A stretch of 52,073 nt of DNA from Cyanobium sp. T1B-Tous (GTDB lineage: Bacteria > Cyanobacteriota > Cyanobacteriia > PCC-6307 > Cyanobiaceae), in the NCBI RefSeq assembly GCF_024345475.1, contig NZ_JAGQBE010000014.1:1-52073 (forward strand). Reading direction: 5' to 3'. Shown in pieces: positions 1 through 7,563 of the stretch. Within the stretch, counting starts at the first letter, position 1; every line of letters starts with the position of its first letter. The translations under genes and the position numbers were made by a program. A model generated the notes under the pieces. It saw only the letters and a list, made by a program, of their open reading frames with translations. It was not told the DNA's origin and made no database searches.

Positions 1-779
1 TTCACCACCCGCACCAACTGGCCGCTGGCATCGAGGATCGGGTTGTAGGAGGCTTCCAGCCACACTGGCTCCCCGGATTTGGTGATTCGTTGGAACTGTC
101 CACGCTGGCTCTCGCCCCGCGCGAGAGCGGTCCAGAACTGCTTGTAGGTCTGGGATGTGGCCTCCTCCTTGGTAACGAACAGGCGGTGATGCTGGCCAAC
201 GATCTCCTCTTCGGCGTAACCCATCACCTGCAAAAAGATCGGATTGGCCCGCTGGATGGTGCCATCGGGAGCAAATTCAATCACCGCCATCGAGCGCTCA
301 ATGGCCGCGATGCTGCTGTCAATGTTAGCCCTCGCATTCTTCGCCTCCGTGATGTTGCTGGCCAGCAGGATCACCTTGTCGGGCTTGCCGCTGCTGTTGA
401 ACAACGGGTTGTAGCTGGCCTCAAGCCACACCTCCCGCCCCCCCTTGGCGAGGTAGCGGAACTCGCCCTGAAGGAAGACCCCTTTCGCCAGGCTTGCCCA
501 CAGCTGTTTGTATTCGGTGGAGCGTGCCTCCTTGGGATCGACAAACAGGCTGTGGTGCTGGCCAATCAGCTCGGCTTCGCTGTAGTCCATCAGCGCTAGA
601 AAGTTGGCATTGGCACGCAACACCGCGCCCTTGAGATCGAATTCGATCATGGCGTTGGAGTGGTCCAGGGCCTTCCCGAGCGCTTGGGCGGTGTCGTTGT
701 CGATCGCCGCTGTCGGTTTTGTGCTTGCGGGTTTGGTTGTGGATGTCTTGGCTGTTGTTCGCTTGCCTGTCGTTGTCAC
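1..779 (-). CDS. PAS-PAS sensory protein, partial (C-terminus beyond window)
   Basis: The frame encodes two consecutive PAS modules of about 120 residues. Each has the pattern AMIEF / MAVIEF, then RANANFL or RANPIFL, then GQHH-LFV, then VWLEASYNP-LD-SG. This repeat is typical of the input half of aerotaxis-like methyl-accepting proteins and of PAS-linked cyclases or kinases. The output domain lies beyond base 1, so the function is unknown; signal sensing is inferred. The frame is open upstream only to a stop near 849 and has no ATG before the first PAS domain. I chose GTG 779, which gives a Thr/Lys-rich linker of about 40 residues. The gene follows the small secreted-protein gene on the same strand after about 90 bp. 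Confidence 0.8.
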   Translation of the reverse strand, partial: MTTTGKRTTAKTSTTKPASTKPTAAIDNDTAQALGKALDHSNAMIEFDLKGAVLRANANFLALMDYSEAELIGQHHSLFVDPKEARSTEYKQLWASLAKGVFLQGEFRYLAKGGREVWLEASYNPLFNSSGKPDKVILLASNITEAKNARANIDSSIAAIERSMAVIEFAPDGTIQRANPIFLQVMGYAEEEIVGQHHRLFVTKEEATSQTYKQFWTALARGESQRGQFQRITKSGEPVWLEASYNPILDASGQLVRVV

Positions 780-870
780 GCGCCCATCGTCCGAAACCTG
801 ACTGTGTTCTGGAACCGCAGGGGACGCTTCGGGCAAACCGCTTGATTCTCTTAAGGCTCAGGCGCTGGGC

Positions 871-1134
871 TCAGGGAGTGCGGCAAAGCCGCTGCAGATC
901 GGCGGTGCGATACAGGCTTTGGGTATCACCGGGCTGGGCTTCGGCCAAGCGTTGGTTTTTGGTGAGGCCGTTGATGGCGCCCAGGTGGTTGGCCAGGGTG
1001 GCCTTCTCCGCTCCGTGGGCTTGCCGCCAGTGGGCGCAGAGCTCCAGGTTGCCTGGCGGGAGGGCTGCTCCGGGCCGTGCCAGGGCGACCCCAAGCCCCA
1101 GAACCAGAGCGGCCCTTTTGATGCTGGGGCTCAT
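871..1134 (-). CDS. small secreted protein with two cysteines
   Basis: This 87-residue protein has a clear signal peptide (SPSIKR, then a hydrophobic ALVLGLGVALA stretch, then a PGAA region). The mature part is about 60 residues, polar, and carries two cysteines (ELCAHW and RLCRTP) that could form one disulfide outside the cytoplasm. I do not recognise a family. Its ATG overlaps the stop of the preceding cyclotransferase-like gene as ATGA, which strongly supports both the start and translational coupling. By position it is the last gene of the diguanylate cyclase - cyclotransferase - secreted protein unit. Function unknown. Confidence 0.65.
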   Translation of the reverse strand: MSPSIKRAALVLGLGVALARPGAALPPGNLELCAHWRQAHGAEKATLANHLGAINGLTKNQRLAEAQPGDTQSLYRTADLQRLCRTP

Positions 1135-1586
1135 CGCAGCGACTCCGAGCGCAGCCAGCGGGGGTGGCGCGGACCGCTCCAGTGCCCAGGGGCGATGAGG
1201 GGGGCGTGGCGCACCTGGGCAGGCCGACCCAGGTAGACCCAGGCGCAGCGGCCATCGCGCAGGCGCAGCCAGTGGCGCGCGAACAGACGCGGGCTGCCCT
1301 CGAGACGGTCGAGCCGTTCGAGGGTTGGGGCCTCCACCTGGTACAGCTCTCCCTGCAGAACCTCGCTCCCTGGAGAGGAGGAACCATCGGGAGCTGGCAC
1401 GGCCATGGGGAATGGCCCCAGATCGAACAGCTGCACCCCCTCCAGCTGGCCTTCGCCCAACCCGGTGGGTCCCGCCAGCCAATGGTGGTTCGGCTGATGC
1501 CGTTTGAGACTGCCGTAGACAAACACCGTTGTTGTGCCCTGGCCGGTGATAATCGGACTTGATGCTTCCGACTCAGCCATGACCAT
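1131..1586 (-). CDS. gamma-glutamylcyclotransferase-like (AIG2/GGCT fold) protein
   Basis: About 151 residues. The N-terminal VFVYGSLKR motif is the substrate-binding YGSL loop of the gamma-glutamylcyclotransferase (GGCT/AIG2) fold, and LDRLEG downstream holds the expected catalytic glutamate. In the family, enzymes release 5-oxoproline from gamma-glutamyl peptides or amines; the substrate here is not known. ATG 1586 overlaps the 3' end of the diguanylate cyclase gene by 14 bp, and ATG 1580 is an alternative. The stop overlaps the next gene as ATGA. The order therefore indicates a three-gene unit with a c-di-GMP enzyme and a secreted protein. Confidence 0.8.
   Translation of the reverse strand: MVMAESEASSPIITGQGTTTVFVYGSLKRHQPNHHWLAGPTGLGEGQLEGVQLFDLGPFPMAVPAPDGSSSPGSEVLQGELYQVEAPTLERLDRLEGSPRLFARHWLRLRDGRCAWVYLGRPAQVRHAPLIAPGHWSGPRHPRWLRSESLR
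1548..1553 (+). promoter_or_regulatory. possible -10 element ahead of the antisense small ORF
   Basis: GATAAT matches five of six bases of the sigma70-type -10 consensus and lies about 26 bp before the ATG of the 26-codon plus-strand frame. There is no convincing -35 at the standard distance and no clear Shine-Dalgarno. This is suggestive only. Confidence 0.2.
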
Positions 1587-4119
1587 CGCCCTGTTGATCG
1601 CCCTGGCTGGCTCCCTGGTGCTGATGGCGGTGATCGTCAAGCGGCTCGAGCAGGCCTGAGGCTGGCTCCGGCAGGGTTTGGTTTCCGTTGCAGAGCTGCA
1701 CGGCATCTCCCTTGGCGCGCTTGGCCGCATACATGGCATTGTCGGCGGCGGTCAGCAGCTGAGCACTGCTGTTGCCATGGTCGGGGTACCGGGCGACGCC
1801 CACGCTGGCCGAGATGGTGATGGCTGGATCGAGCGTGCTGTAGGGAGCCCGACTGGCCTCCACGAGTTTCCAGCCCATCTTGAGCAGCTCGTCGGTGCTG
1901 CCTGCTTCGGGCACCAGCACCACGAATTCATCGCCGCCCTGGCGGCAGAGCAGGTCGCCGTCGCGGATGACCTTGCGAAACCGCTCCGCCACGATCTGCA
2001 GCACCTGATCCCCCATGTTGTGGCCGAAGCGGTCGTTCACGGGCTTGAAGCCATCGAGATCGAGGTAGAGCAGGGCCACTCCATGGCCATGGCGCTTGGC
2101 CAGGGCCAGCTGGCGCTCCAGCTGCTCCATGAGCATGGCGCGGTTGGCCAGGCCCGTGAGGGTGTCGTGCTGGGCCATGAAGCGCACCGCTTCTTCAGCC
2201 TGATGGCGCTCGGTCACGTCCTGCAGCATGCCCACGTAGTAGCGGGGTTGGAGACTTTCATCCCGCACGGTGGTGATGCTGAGGTGATGGCGACGGACCT
2301 CACCGCTGCGCAGCCGATTCCAGACGTCGCCTTCCCAGAAGCCCTTCTGCAGGAGTCCATCCCACATCGCCTTGTAGAAGGCGGCGTCATGGCGGCCGGA
2401 TTTGAGCAGGTTGGTGCGCTGCCCTTTGATTTCTGAAATCCGGTAGCCGGTGAGCTGGCTGAAGGAACTGTTGGCCTTCACGATGCGGCCTTCGGGATTG
2501 CTCACCACGATGGCCTGGCCGCTTTCTTCGAACACGGTTGAGGCCAGAGCCCTTTCCCGGCCTGCCTTTTCGCTGATCGCCAGGGCCTCTTTGGTGGCCA
2601 GATGGTTGCGGATCAGAATTTGAGTGATCAGGGCGGCGATGGCGCTGCCGCTGGCTCCGAGCAGCAGGTTGAGCCAGAACGCCGGACTGATTCCATTTGG
2701 CCCCACAAGCTTGGGTGAGAGCTGCACCCCCACAAGCCAGCTGCGGCCGGCGATGTTGAGGCGCTCGTAGGACGGGTGCCGCACCTGCTTGCGGCGCAGG
2801 AGGTTCTGGTTGTCAAAGAGGAGGTTGGAGGCGAGGGGCTGGTCGCCGTCGAACACCAGCACTCCGGTGCCATCGAGATCGGCGTTGTCCACCGTGTCCA
2901 GGGCACTTTTCACCAGATCCTTGAGGCGTAGGGGTGAATAGGCCCAGCCCACCAGATTCCGCTTGCTGGCTTGCGTTGCCACTCCCTTATCGGCATACAC
3001 GGGTAAATAGATCAGGGCTCCGCGCTGCAGGTCCTCTTCGGTTTCTTGAACCAGGCGCACCTTGCCGCTGAGGGCAGCGCGGCCTGATTGCGCTGCCCGC
3101 TGCATCGCTTCACGACGCACCGGATCAGAGTACATGTCGTATCCAAACGCTCTCTGGTTGCGCCAATCAAAGGGCTCGAGAAACTCAATGGCGCTGTAAT
3201 CCTGGCGTGGGCCCGGGGGGCGCACGGAAAAGTCTGGAAAGCCTTCAGTTCGGATCCTGCGTTCAAAGCCTGTCAGTTCTGTGGCGGGAATCCAGCGGGC
3301 GAACCCGATCCCTTGTACCCCTTGTAGTTCCCGTGTGTTGAGAGTGATGGATTGGTAGAAGGTGCTGAATTCACTGCGGCTCACTTGATTGGAGGCGTTG
3401 AAGAGGCCTGCCAATGAGCCGAGAACTGAAATATCAATCTCTAGTTTGTTCTGAATCGCGTCCACCACATTGTCGAGAAGATTGCTTTCGATGCGGAGGT
3501 GCTCCTGGAAGCCGAAGCGGCGCGCCTGTTCGCTAATGCCTGCGGTGATCAGCAGTCCGCTTGCCAAAACGATCCACGGCAGCGTTGTGACTTTGGTTGC
3601 CGTTGTCCAGGCTTTTTTCCAGGGATTGAGCCAAGATCTTCTTCTGCTGGTGGGCTGCCGGCGGTCGAGAAGCAATGCATTCGTGTCTCCCCAATCCTGT
3701 TCAACCTGATTGATTTTCCGCTGAAGTTCCTCCAGCGAGAAGCGGGCGCTGATGTCGCGGAAGAGAAACAGGAACGGATTCGGCTCCTCGGTGTTGATCG
3801 GCCGCCACTCCACTTCGAGGGCGTGAATCGGATCCCGGCTGAGGATGGAGGTGATGCGTCCTGTCTTGGTGATCCCCCCTCTGGTTTGCTCGATGGTCAG
3901 CATCGGCTCCCCAACGATGTTCAGCGGAAGAAGGCTGTGCAGATCCTGTCCAAGGCTGGTCAGTCTCGGTCGCCCCACCAAGGCATCGAAGGGGGCGTTG
4001 GACCACTGCACCGTCCCTGCTGCATTCACCAGGACCATCCCTTCGTCGATCTGCCCCAGAGCCGTGTCCAGGCGACCCATGGTGCGGCGCAACTCCCCTA
4101 CCAAGGTTTCGCCGTCCAT
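1573..4119 (-). CDS. membrane diguanylate cyclase (PAS-CHASE-PAS-GGDEF)
   Basis: An 848-residue sensor enzyme. An N-terminal PAS-like region (about 20-130) is followed by a first membrane helix near residue 180. Next come an extracytoplasmic CHASE-type domain (about 215-465, with FARWIPATE and YDMYSDPVRR), a second helix near 475-500, a second PAS domain with PAC (about 525-650), and a GGDEF domain. The active motif GGDEF is intact at 728-732, and RDGD at 719-722 fits the product-inhibition I-site, so it should make c-di-GMP from two GTP and be feedback-inhibited. No EAL domain is present. The tail after about residue 810 is low-complexity and overlaps both the next gene and an antisense small frame. 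It lies 85 bp downstream of the helicase gene. Confidence 0.92.
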   Translation of the reverse strand: MDGETLVGELRRTMGRLDTALGQIDEGMVLVNAAGTVQWSNAPFDALVGRPRLTSLGQDLHSLLPLNIVGEPMLTIEQTRGGITKTGRITSILSRDPIHALEVEWRPINTEEPNPFLFLFRDISARFSLEELQRKINQVEQDWGDTNALLLDRRQPTSRRRSWLNPWKKAWTTATKVTTLPWIVLASGLLITAGISEQARRFGFQEHLRIESNLLDNVVDAIQNKLEIDISVLGSLAGLFNASNQVSRSEFSTFYQSITLNTRELQGVQGIGFARWIPATELTGFERRIRTEGFPDFSVRPPGPRQDYSAIEFLEPFDWRNQRAFGYDMYSDPVRREAMQRAAQSGRAALSGKVRLVQETEEDLQRGALIYLPVYADKGVATQASKRNLVGWAYSPLRLKDLVKSALDTVDNADLDGTGVLVFDGDQPLASNLLFDNQNLLRRKQVRHPSYERLNIAGRSWLVGVQLSPKLVGPNGISPAFWLNLLLGASGSAIAALITQILIRNHLATKEALAISEKAGRERALASTVFEESGQAIVVSNPEGRIVKANSSFSQLTGYRISEIKGQRTNLLKSGRHDAAFYKAMWDGLLQKGFWEGDVWNRLRSGEVRRHHLSITTVRDESLQPRYYVGMLQDVTERHQAEEAVRFMAQHDTLTGLANRAMLMEQLERQLALAKRHGHGVALLYLDLDGFKPVNDRFGHNMGDQVLQIVAERFRKVIRDGDLLCRQGGDEFVVLVPEAGSTDELLKMGWKLVEASRAPYSTLDPAITISASVGVARYPDHGNSSAQLLTAADNAMYAAKRAKGDAVQLCNGNQTLPEPASGLLEPLDDHRHQHQGASQGDQQGDGHG
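1579..1659 (+). CDS. candidate 26-residue single-span membrane peptide
   Basis: An ATG-to-TGA frame of 26 codons encodes a short N-terminus, a continuous hydrophobic helix of about 18 residues (LLIALAGSLVLMAVIV) and a charged tail KRLEQA. This is the architecture of the tiny thylakoid subunits of photosystems and cytochrome b6f. I cannot match it to PetG, PetL, PetM, PsaI, PsaM, PsbX, PsbY or Ycf12. It lies antisense to the last ~28 codons of the diguanylate cyclase, beyond the GGDEF domain, where the minus-strand tail is His/Gln/Asp-rich and looks unlike natural sequence. GATAAT lies upstream. It may be spurious. Confidence 0.3.
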   Translation: MTIALLIALAGSLVLMAVIVKRLEQA

Positions 4120-4204
4120 CAGAGGCTTGGGGCGGGGTGCTGGTGAGCCATGGTCAGTTGGTTGGCGGCCCCATCCTGGCCTGATTCTTTTTAAATCAAT
4201 GATT

Positions 4205-6682
4205 TCAGACGCATTCGGCCTTGCGGGCCTCCGCGATCAGCCGCTGCACCCGCTCCAGCAGGGATTCATTGCTCATGCGGTTGTTGAGCCGCTCGGCAAG
4301 CAGGGGAAAGGCCAGGGGCCCGGGCCGGGGGGTGGCCTCAAGCTGCAGGGTGCAGCGTTGGAGTCGCTCGAGGGCGCCGGTGATTCGGGGGAGGTCCAGC
4401 TGGTCTGAGAGCACCTCAGATCGGGCCTGGGCCAGTAGGAGATTGGCTGGTTCGTGGCGGCTGAACACATCAAAGAGGAGGGCGGCGCTGATCTGCAGTT
4501 GCCCTCCCGACTTGGCCTGGCCGGGATAGCCGTTGCGCACCAATCCACTGATCTGGGCAATCGCCCGGAAGCGGCGGCGGCAGAGCTCTGAGAGGTTGAT
4601 GGCCCGCTCGAGATCGTCCTGCAAGTGGGCGCCGTCGAGTAGGGCGTCGCCGTGCAGGCTGAACAACTCCTCAAAGGGGTAGCCCTTGGGAGCCAACAGC
4701 TCAAAGCCGTAGTCGTTCACCGACACGGTGATCGTGCTGGGCTGCTGGCGGGCTAAGCGCCAGGCCCACAGAAAGCCCAGGCCCTCATGCACGAAGCGGC
4801 CCTCAAACGGATAGGCGTAGAGGTGGCTGCCCTCCCGGCTGCGGCACACCTCCACCAGAAACTCGTCGTTGCGGGGCAGCCGTGAGAGCTGGGCCTGGCG
4901 TTGCAGCAGGGGCTCCAGCGCCTGCAGTTCCGGGCTGTCGAGGCTGGTTTCCCCCGCCAGGGCCCGGGCGCAGCGGTCCACCTCGGCCCGCAGGTGCTGG
5001 CTGAGCAGATCGGAGAGGGCCATCTGGCCACCGGCCCAGGCGGGAACGGTGGAGCTCTTTTTGGTGGTGGCCTTCACCTGGGCCGTCATCTCCCGCAGCC
5101 GCACGAATTCCAGCTGGCGGCCGGCAAAGAAGAACACATCGCCGGCTTTGAGCCGGCCGATGAAGGCCTCCTCCACGTGGCCGAGTACGGCGCCGCGTAC
5201 GAAGCGCACGGTGACGGCGCGATCGGCGGTAATGGTGCCGATGTGGAGTCGGTGCAGCCGGGCGATGGCCTTCTCCTTCACCCGGTAGTGAAAGGGCCCG
5301 TTGCTGCCGGGGGTGATGGGATCGCGCTCGAGCTTGCGGTAGCGGGGATAGGCCCCGAGGCAGTCGCCCCCCTGCTCGAGAAACCGCAGGCACCACCGCC
5401 AGTCGGCGTCGCTGAGCTGGCGGTAGCTCCAGGCCGTGCGCACCGCCGCCAGGGCCTGGCCCGGTTCGAAGCCCGGGCCGCAGGCCAGGCTGGTGAGGTG
5501 CTGCAGCAGCACGTCGATCGGCGCGGCCGGCGGGCGGCGCTGCTCCACCAACCCCGCGGCCAGGCCCCGGCGCAGGGCACTGAGCTCCAACAACTCCAGG
5601 GCATGGGTGGGCATGAACAGCACCTGGGAGGTGCCGCCGGGGCTGTGGGCACTGCGGCCAGCACGCTGCAGCAGCCGCGCCACGTTCTTGGCCGAGCCGA
5701 TCTGCACCACCCGTTCCACCGGCTGAAAGTCCACCCCCAGATCCAGGGAGCTGGTGGCCACCACCCAGCGCAGGGCCCCGCTCTTCACCCCAGCCTCGAT
5801 CGCCTCCCGCTCGGCCCGGTCGATGGCGCTGTGGTGGAGCGCTAAGGCGTTTTCCATCTCGGGGCAGGCGTAGCGCAGGCACTGGTGCCAGCGCTCGGCC
5901 TGGTTGCGGGTGTTGGTGAACAGCAGGGTGCTCACCCCCGGTTCCAGGGCGGCCACCAACTCCTCGTACATGCGCAGACCGAGGTGGCCGGCCCAGGGGA
6001 AGCCATCGATGCTGTCGGGCAAGAGGCTGCGGATGGCTGTGGCCCGGGTGATCGGGGCGGTGATCAGGCAGGGTTCGGCGTTGCCGCTGCCGACGGCGGT
6101 GCGGGCGGCTTCGTTGAGGTTGCCGATGGTGGCGCTGATCGCCCAGGTGCGCAGGCCGGGGCGCTGGGCGCGCAGCCAACTGAGGCAGAGCTCGGTCTGG
6201 CTGCCGCGCTTGCTGCCCAGGAGCTCATGCCACTCATCCAGCACCACCGCCTGCAGCCCCCCGAAGAGCTCGGCTGCCCTGGGGTTGGCCAGCAGCAGGC
6301 TCAGGGATTCGGGCGTGGTGATCAGGATCTCGGGCGGCGTGCGCAGCTGCCGGGTGCGTTCGCTGGTGGGGGTGTCGCCATTGCGGATGCCCACCCGCAA
6401 CGGCCAGCCCATGGCCTCGATCGGCGCTGCGATGGCCTGGGCCAGGTCGCGGCTGAGGGCCCGCAGGGGGGTGAGGTACAGCAGCCGCAGACCTGGACCG
6501 GGCTCTGCCAGCAGTTCGGCGATCGGACCCATCACGGCGGCATAGGTTTTGCCCGAGCCGGTGGGCACCTGGATCAGGCCGCTGTTGCCCTCCAGGTAGG
6601 CCTGCCAGCTCTGCCGCTGGAAGGGCAGCGGCGTCCAGCCCTGCTGGGAAAACCAGGCCTCGATCGGCGCCAGCAGACTCAT
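4205..6682 (-). CDS. ligase-associated Lhr-like DEXH-box DNA helicase
   Basis: 825 residues with superfamily 2 helicase motifs: Q-like PFQRQSW, Walker A TGSGKT (41-46), motif II DEWH (149-152), motif III SATIG near 180, and motif VI QRAGRSAHSPGG. The long C-terminal region is of the Lhr type. The family is an ATP-driven 3'-5' DNA translocase. Together with a nearby ATP-dependent ligase and an MBL exonuclease it defines the ligase-associated repair cassette. ATG 6682 is chosen because it overlaps the LysR-like stop as ATGA; an upstream in-frame start at 6703 would overlap further. It is the last gene of the four-gene operon. Confidence 0.92.
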   Translation of the reverse strand: MSLLAPIEAWFSQQGWTPLPFQRQSWQAYLEGNSGLIQVPTGSGKTYAAVMGPIAELLAEPGPGLRLLYLTPLRALSRDLAQAIAAPIEAMGWPLRVGIRNGDTPTSERTRQLRTPPEILITTPESLSLLLANPRAAELFGGLQAVVLDEWHELLGSKRGSQTELCLSWLRAQRPGLRTWAISATIGNLNEAARTAVGSGNAEPCLITAPITRATAIRSLLPDSIDGFPWAGHLGLRMYEELVAALEPGVSTLLFTNTRNQAERWHQCLRYACPEMENALALHHSAIDRAEREAIEAGVKSGALRWVVATSSLDLGVDFQPVERVVQIGSAKNVARLLQRAGRSAHSPGGTSQVLFMPTHALELLELSALRRGLAAGLVEQRRPPAAPIDVLLQHLTSLACGPGFEPGQALAAVRTAWSYRQLSDADWRWCLRFLEQGGDCLGAYPRYRKLERDPITPGSNGPFHYRVKEKAIARLHRLHIGTITADRAVTVRFVRGAVLGHVEEAFIGRLKAGDVFFFAGRQLEFVRLREMTAQVKATTKKSSTVPAWAGGQMALSDLLSQHLRAEVDRCARALAGETSLDSPELQALEPLLQRQAQLSRLPRNDEFLVEVCRSREGSHLYAYPFEGRFVHEGLGFLWAWRLARQQPSTITVSVNDYGFELLAPKGYPFEELFSLHGDALLDGAHLQDDLERAINLSELCRRRFRAIAQISGLVRNGYPGQAKSGGQLQISAALLFDVFSRHEPANLLLAQARSEVLSDQLDLPRITGALERLQRCTLQLEATPRPGPLAFPLLAERLNNRMSNESLLERVQRLIAEARKAECV

Positions 6683-7563
6683 GGCCCTGTGCGCAGTGGC
6701 CAAAGGGTGATCTCGGGCGCCGCCGCGGCGAAGGGTTCCAGGCGCTGGAGCAGTTCGGCCGCCAGGGTCAGGGTGGGGGGGTGCTGGCCAAACTCCCGCC
6801 GCACCACCAGGGATTCGCCACTCTCGAGCGGCAGATCGAGGGGCAGGCGCACCAGGCTGCCGGCCACCCGCTCACTGAGCACCGTGGCGTAGCCGATGGT
6901 GAGGTCTGCTTCGGCCTGCCCTTCCCAGCGCTCCCGCCGGTACCGCCGCATCCTCACCGGTGCGTTCCACAGTCCCAACTGCTTCAGGCAGGCCTCCACC
7001 TTGGGGTAGGTGCCGGGCGGCAGGGCCAGGCTGGGGAAGGCGGCCACGTCGTCCCAGGTGATGGGCCCCTGGTTCAACAGGGGATGGTTGGGGCCCACCA
7101 CCAGGTGCACCGGATAGCGGCACAACGGCAGGGCCACCAGCTCGGGATCGTCGGGGTCGGGCCAGTCGGGACCCGCGGCGATCCAGGCGTCGATCACCCG
7201 CTGGCGCAACAGCATCAGGGGCAGGCCCACCCCCACGATGTCGCAGGTCCCGAGCAGCCAGCCCGCGGGCTCTGGCGTGGCCAGCAGGGGCCCGGACCAG
7301 TAGGTGGCTTCCAGGCGCAGCGGGGCCAGGCCTTGCCAGCGGGCCAGCTGGTGCACCCGCCGTTCCAGCTGCAGCAGGGTGGGGTCTCCCTGCAGGCTCC
7401 ACTCCTGATCCTCTTTGACGAGCTCCAGCTCGAACAGCGCCAGGGCCTGGCCGCACTTGCGGCTCACGGAGGATTGGTTGAGGCCGAGGCGCTGGCCGGC
7501 AGCCTGCCCAGAGCGCAGCCATACACACAGATCCAGGCTGGCCAGGCTCTCCAGACTCAGCAC
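6679..7563 (-). CDS. LysR-like transcription regulator embedded in the ligase operon
   Basis: 294 residues. The N-terminus has a winged-HTH pattern of LysR type (SLASLDLCVWLRSGQAAGQRLGLNQSSVSRK), and the remainder resembles a periplasmic-binding-like effector domain (LVVGPNHPLL, DLTIGYATV). The start is GTG, overlapping the ligase stop by 7 bp (GTGCTGA), and the end overlaps the helicase start by 4 bp, so it is translated with the repair genes. Family members usually bind DNA and respond to a small ligand; neither target nor ligand can be read here. The HTH is shorter than in classical LysR proteins. An autoregulator of the operon is the simplest inference. Confidence 0.75.
   Translation of the reverse strand: MLSLESLASLDLCVWLRSGQAAGQRLGLNQSSVSRKCGQALALFELELVKEDQEWSLQGDPTLLQLERRVHQLARWQGLAPLRLEATYWSGPLLATPEPAGWLLGTCDIVGVGLPLMLLRQRVIDAWIAAGPDWPDPDDPELVALPLCRYPVHLVVGPNHPLLNQGPITWDDVAAFPSLALPPGTYPKVEACLKQLGLWNAPVRMRRYRRERWEGQAEADLTIGYATVLSERVAGSLVRLPLDLPLESGESLVVRREFGQHPPTLTLAAELLQRLEPFAAAAPEITLWPLRTGP

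Noticed and set aside
4803-6179. A long Arg/Pro/Gly-rich alternative frame inside the helicase gene
   Set aside because: Same strand, shifted frame, low-complexity composition; the helicase frame has all motifs.
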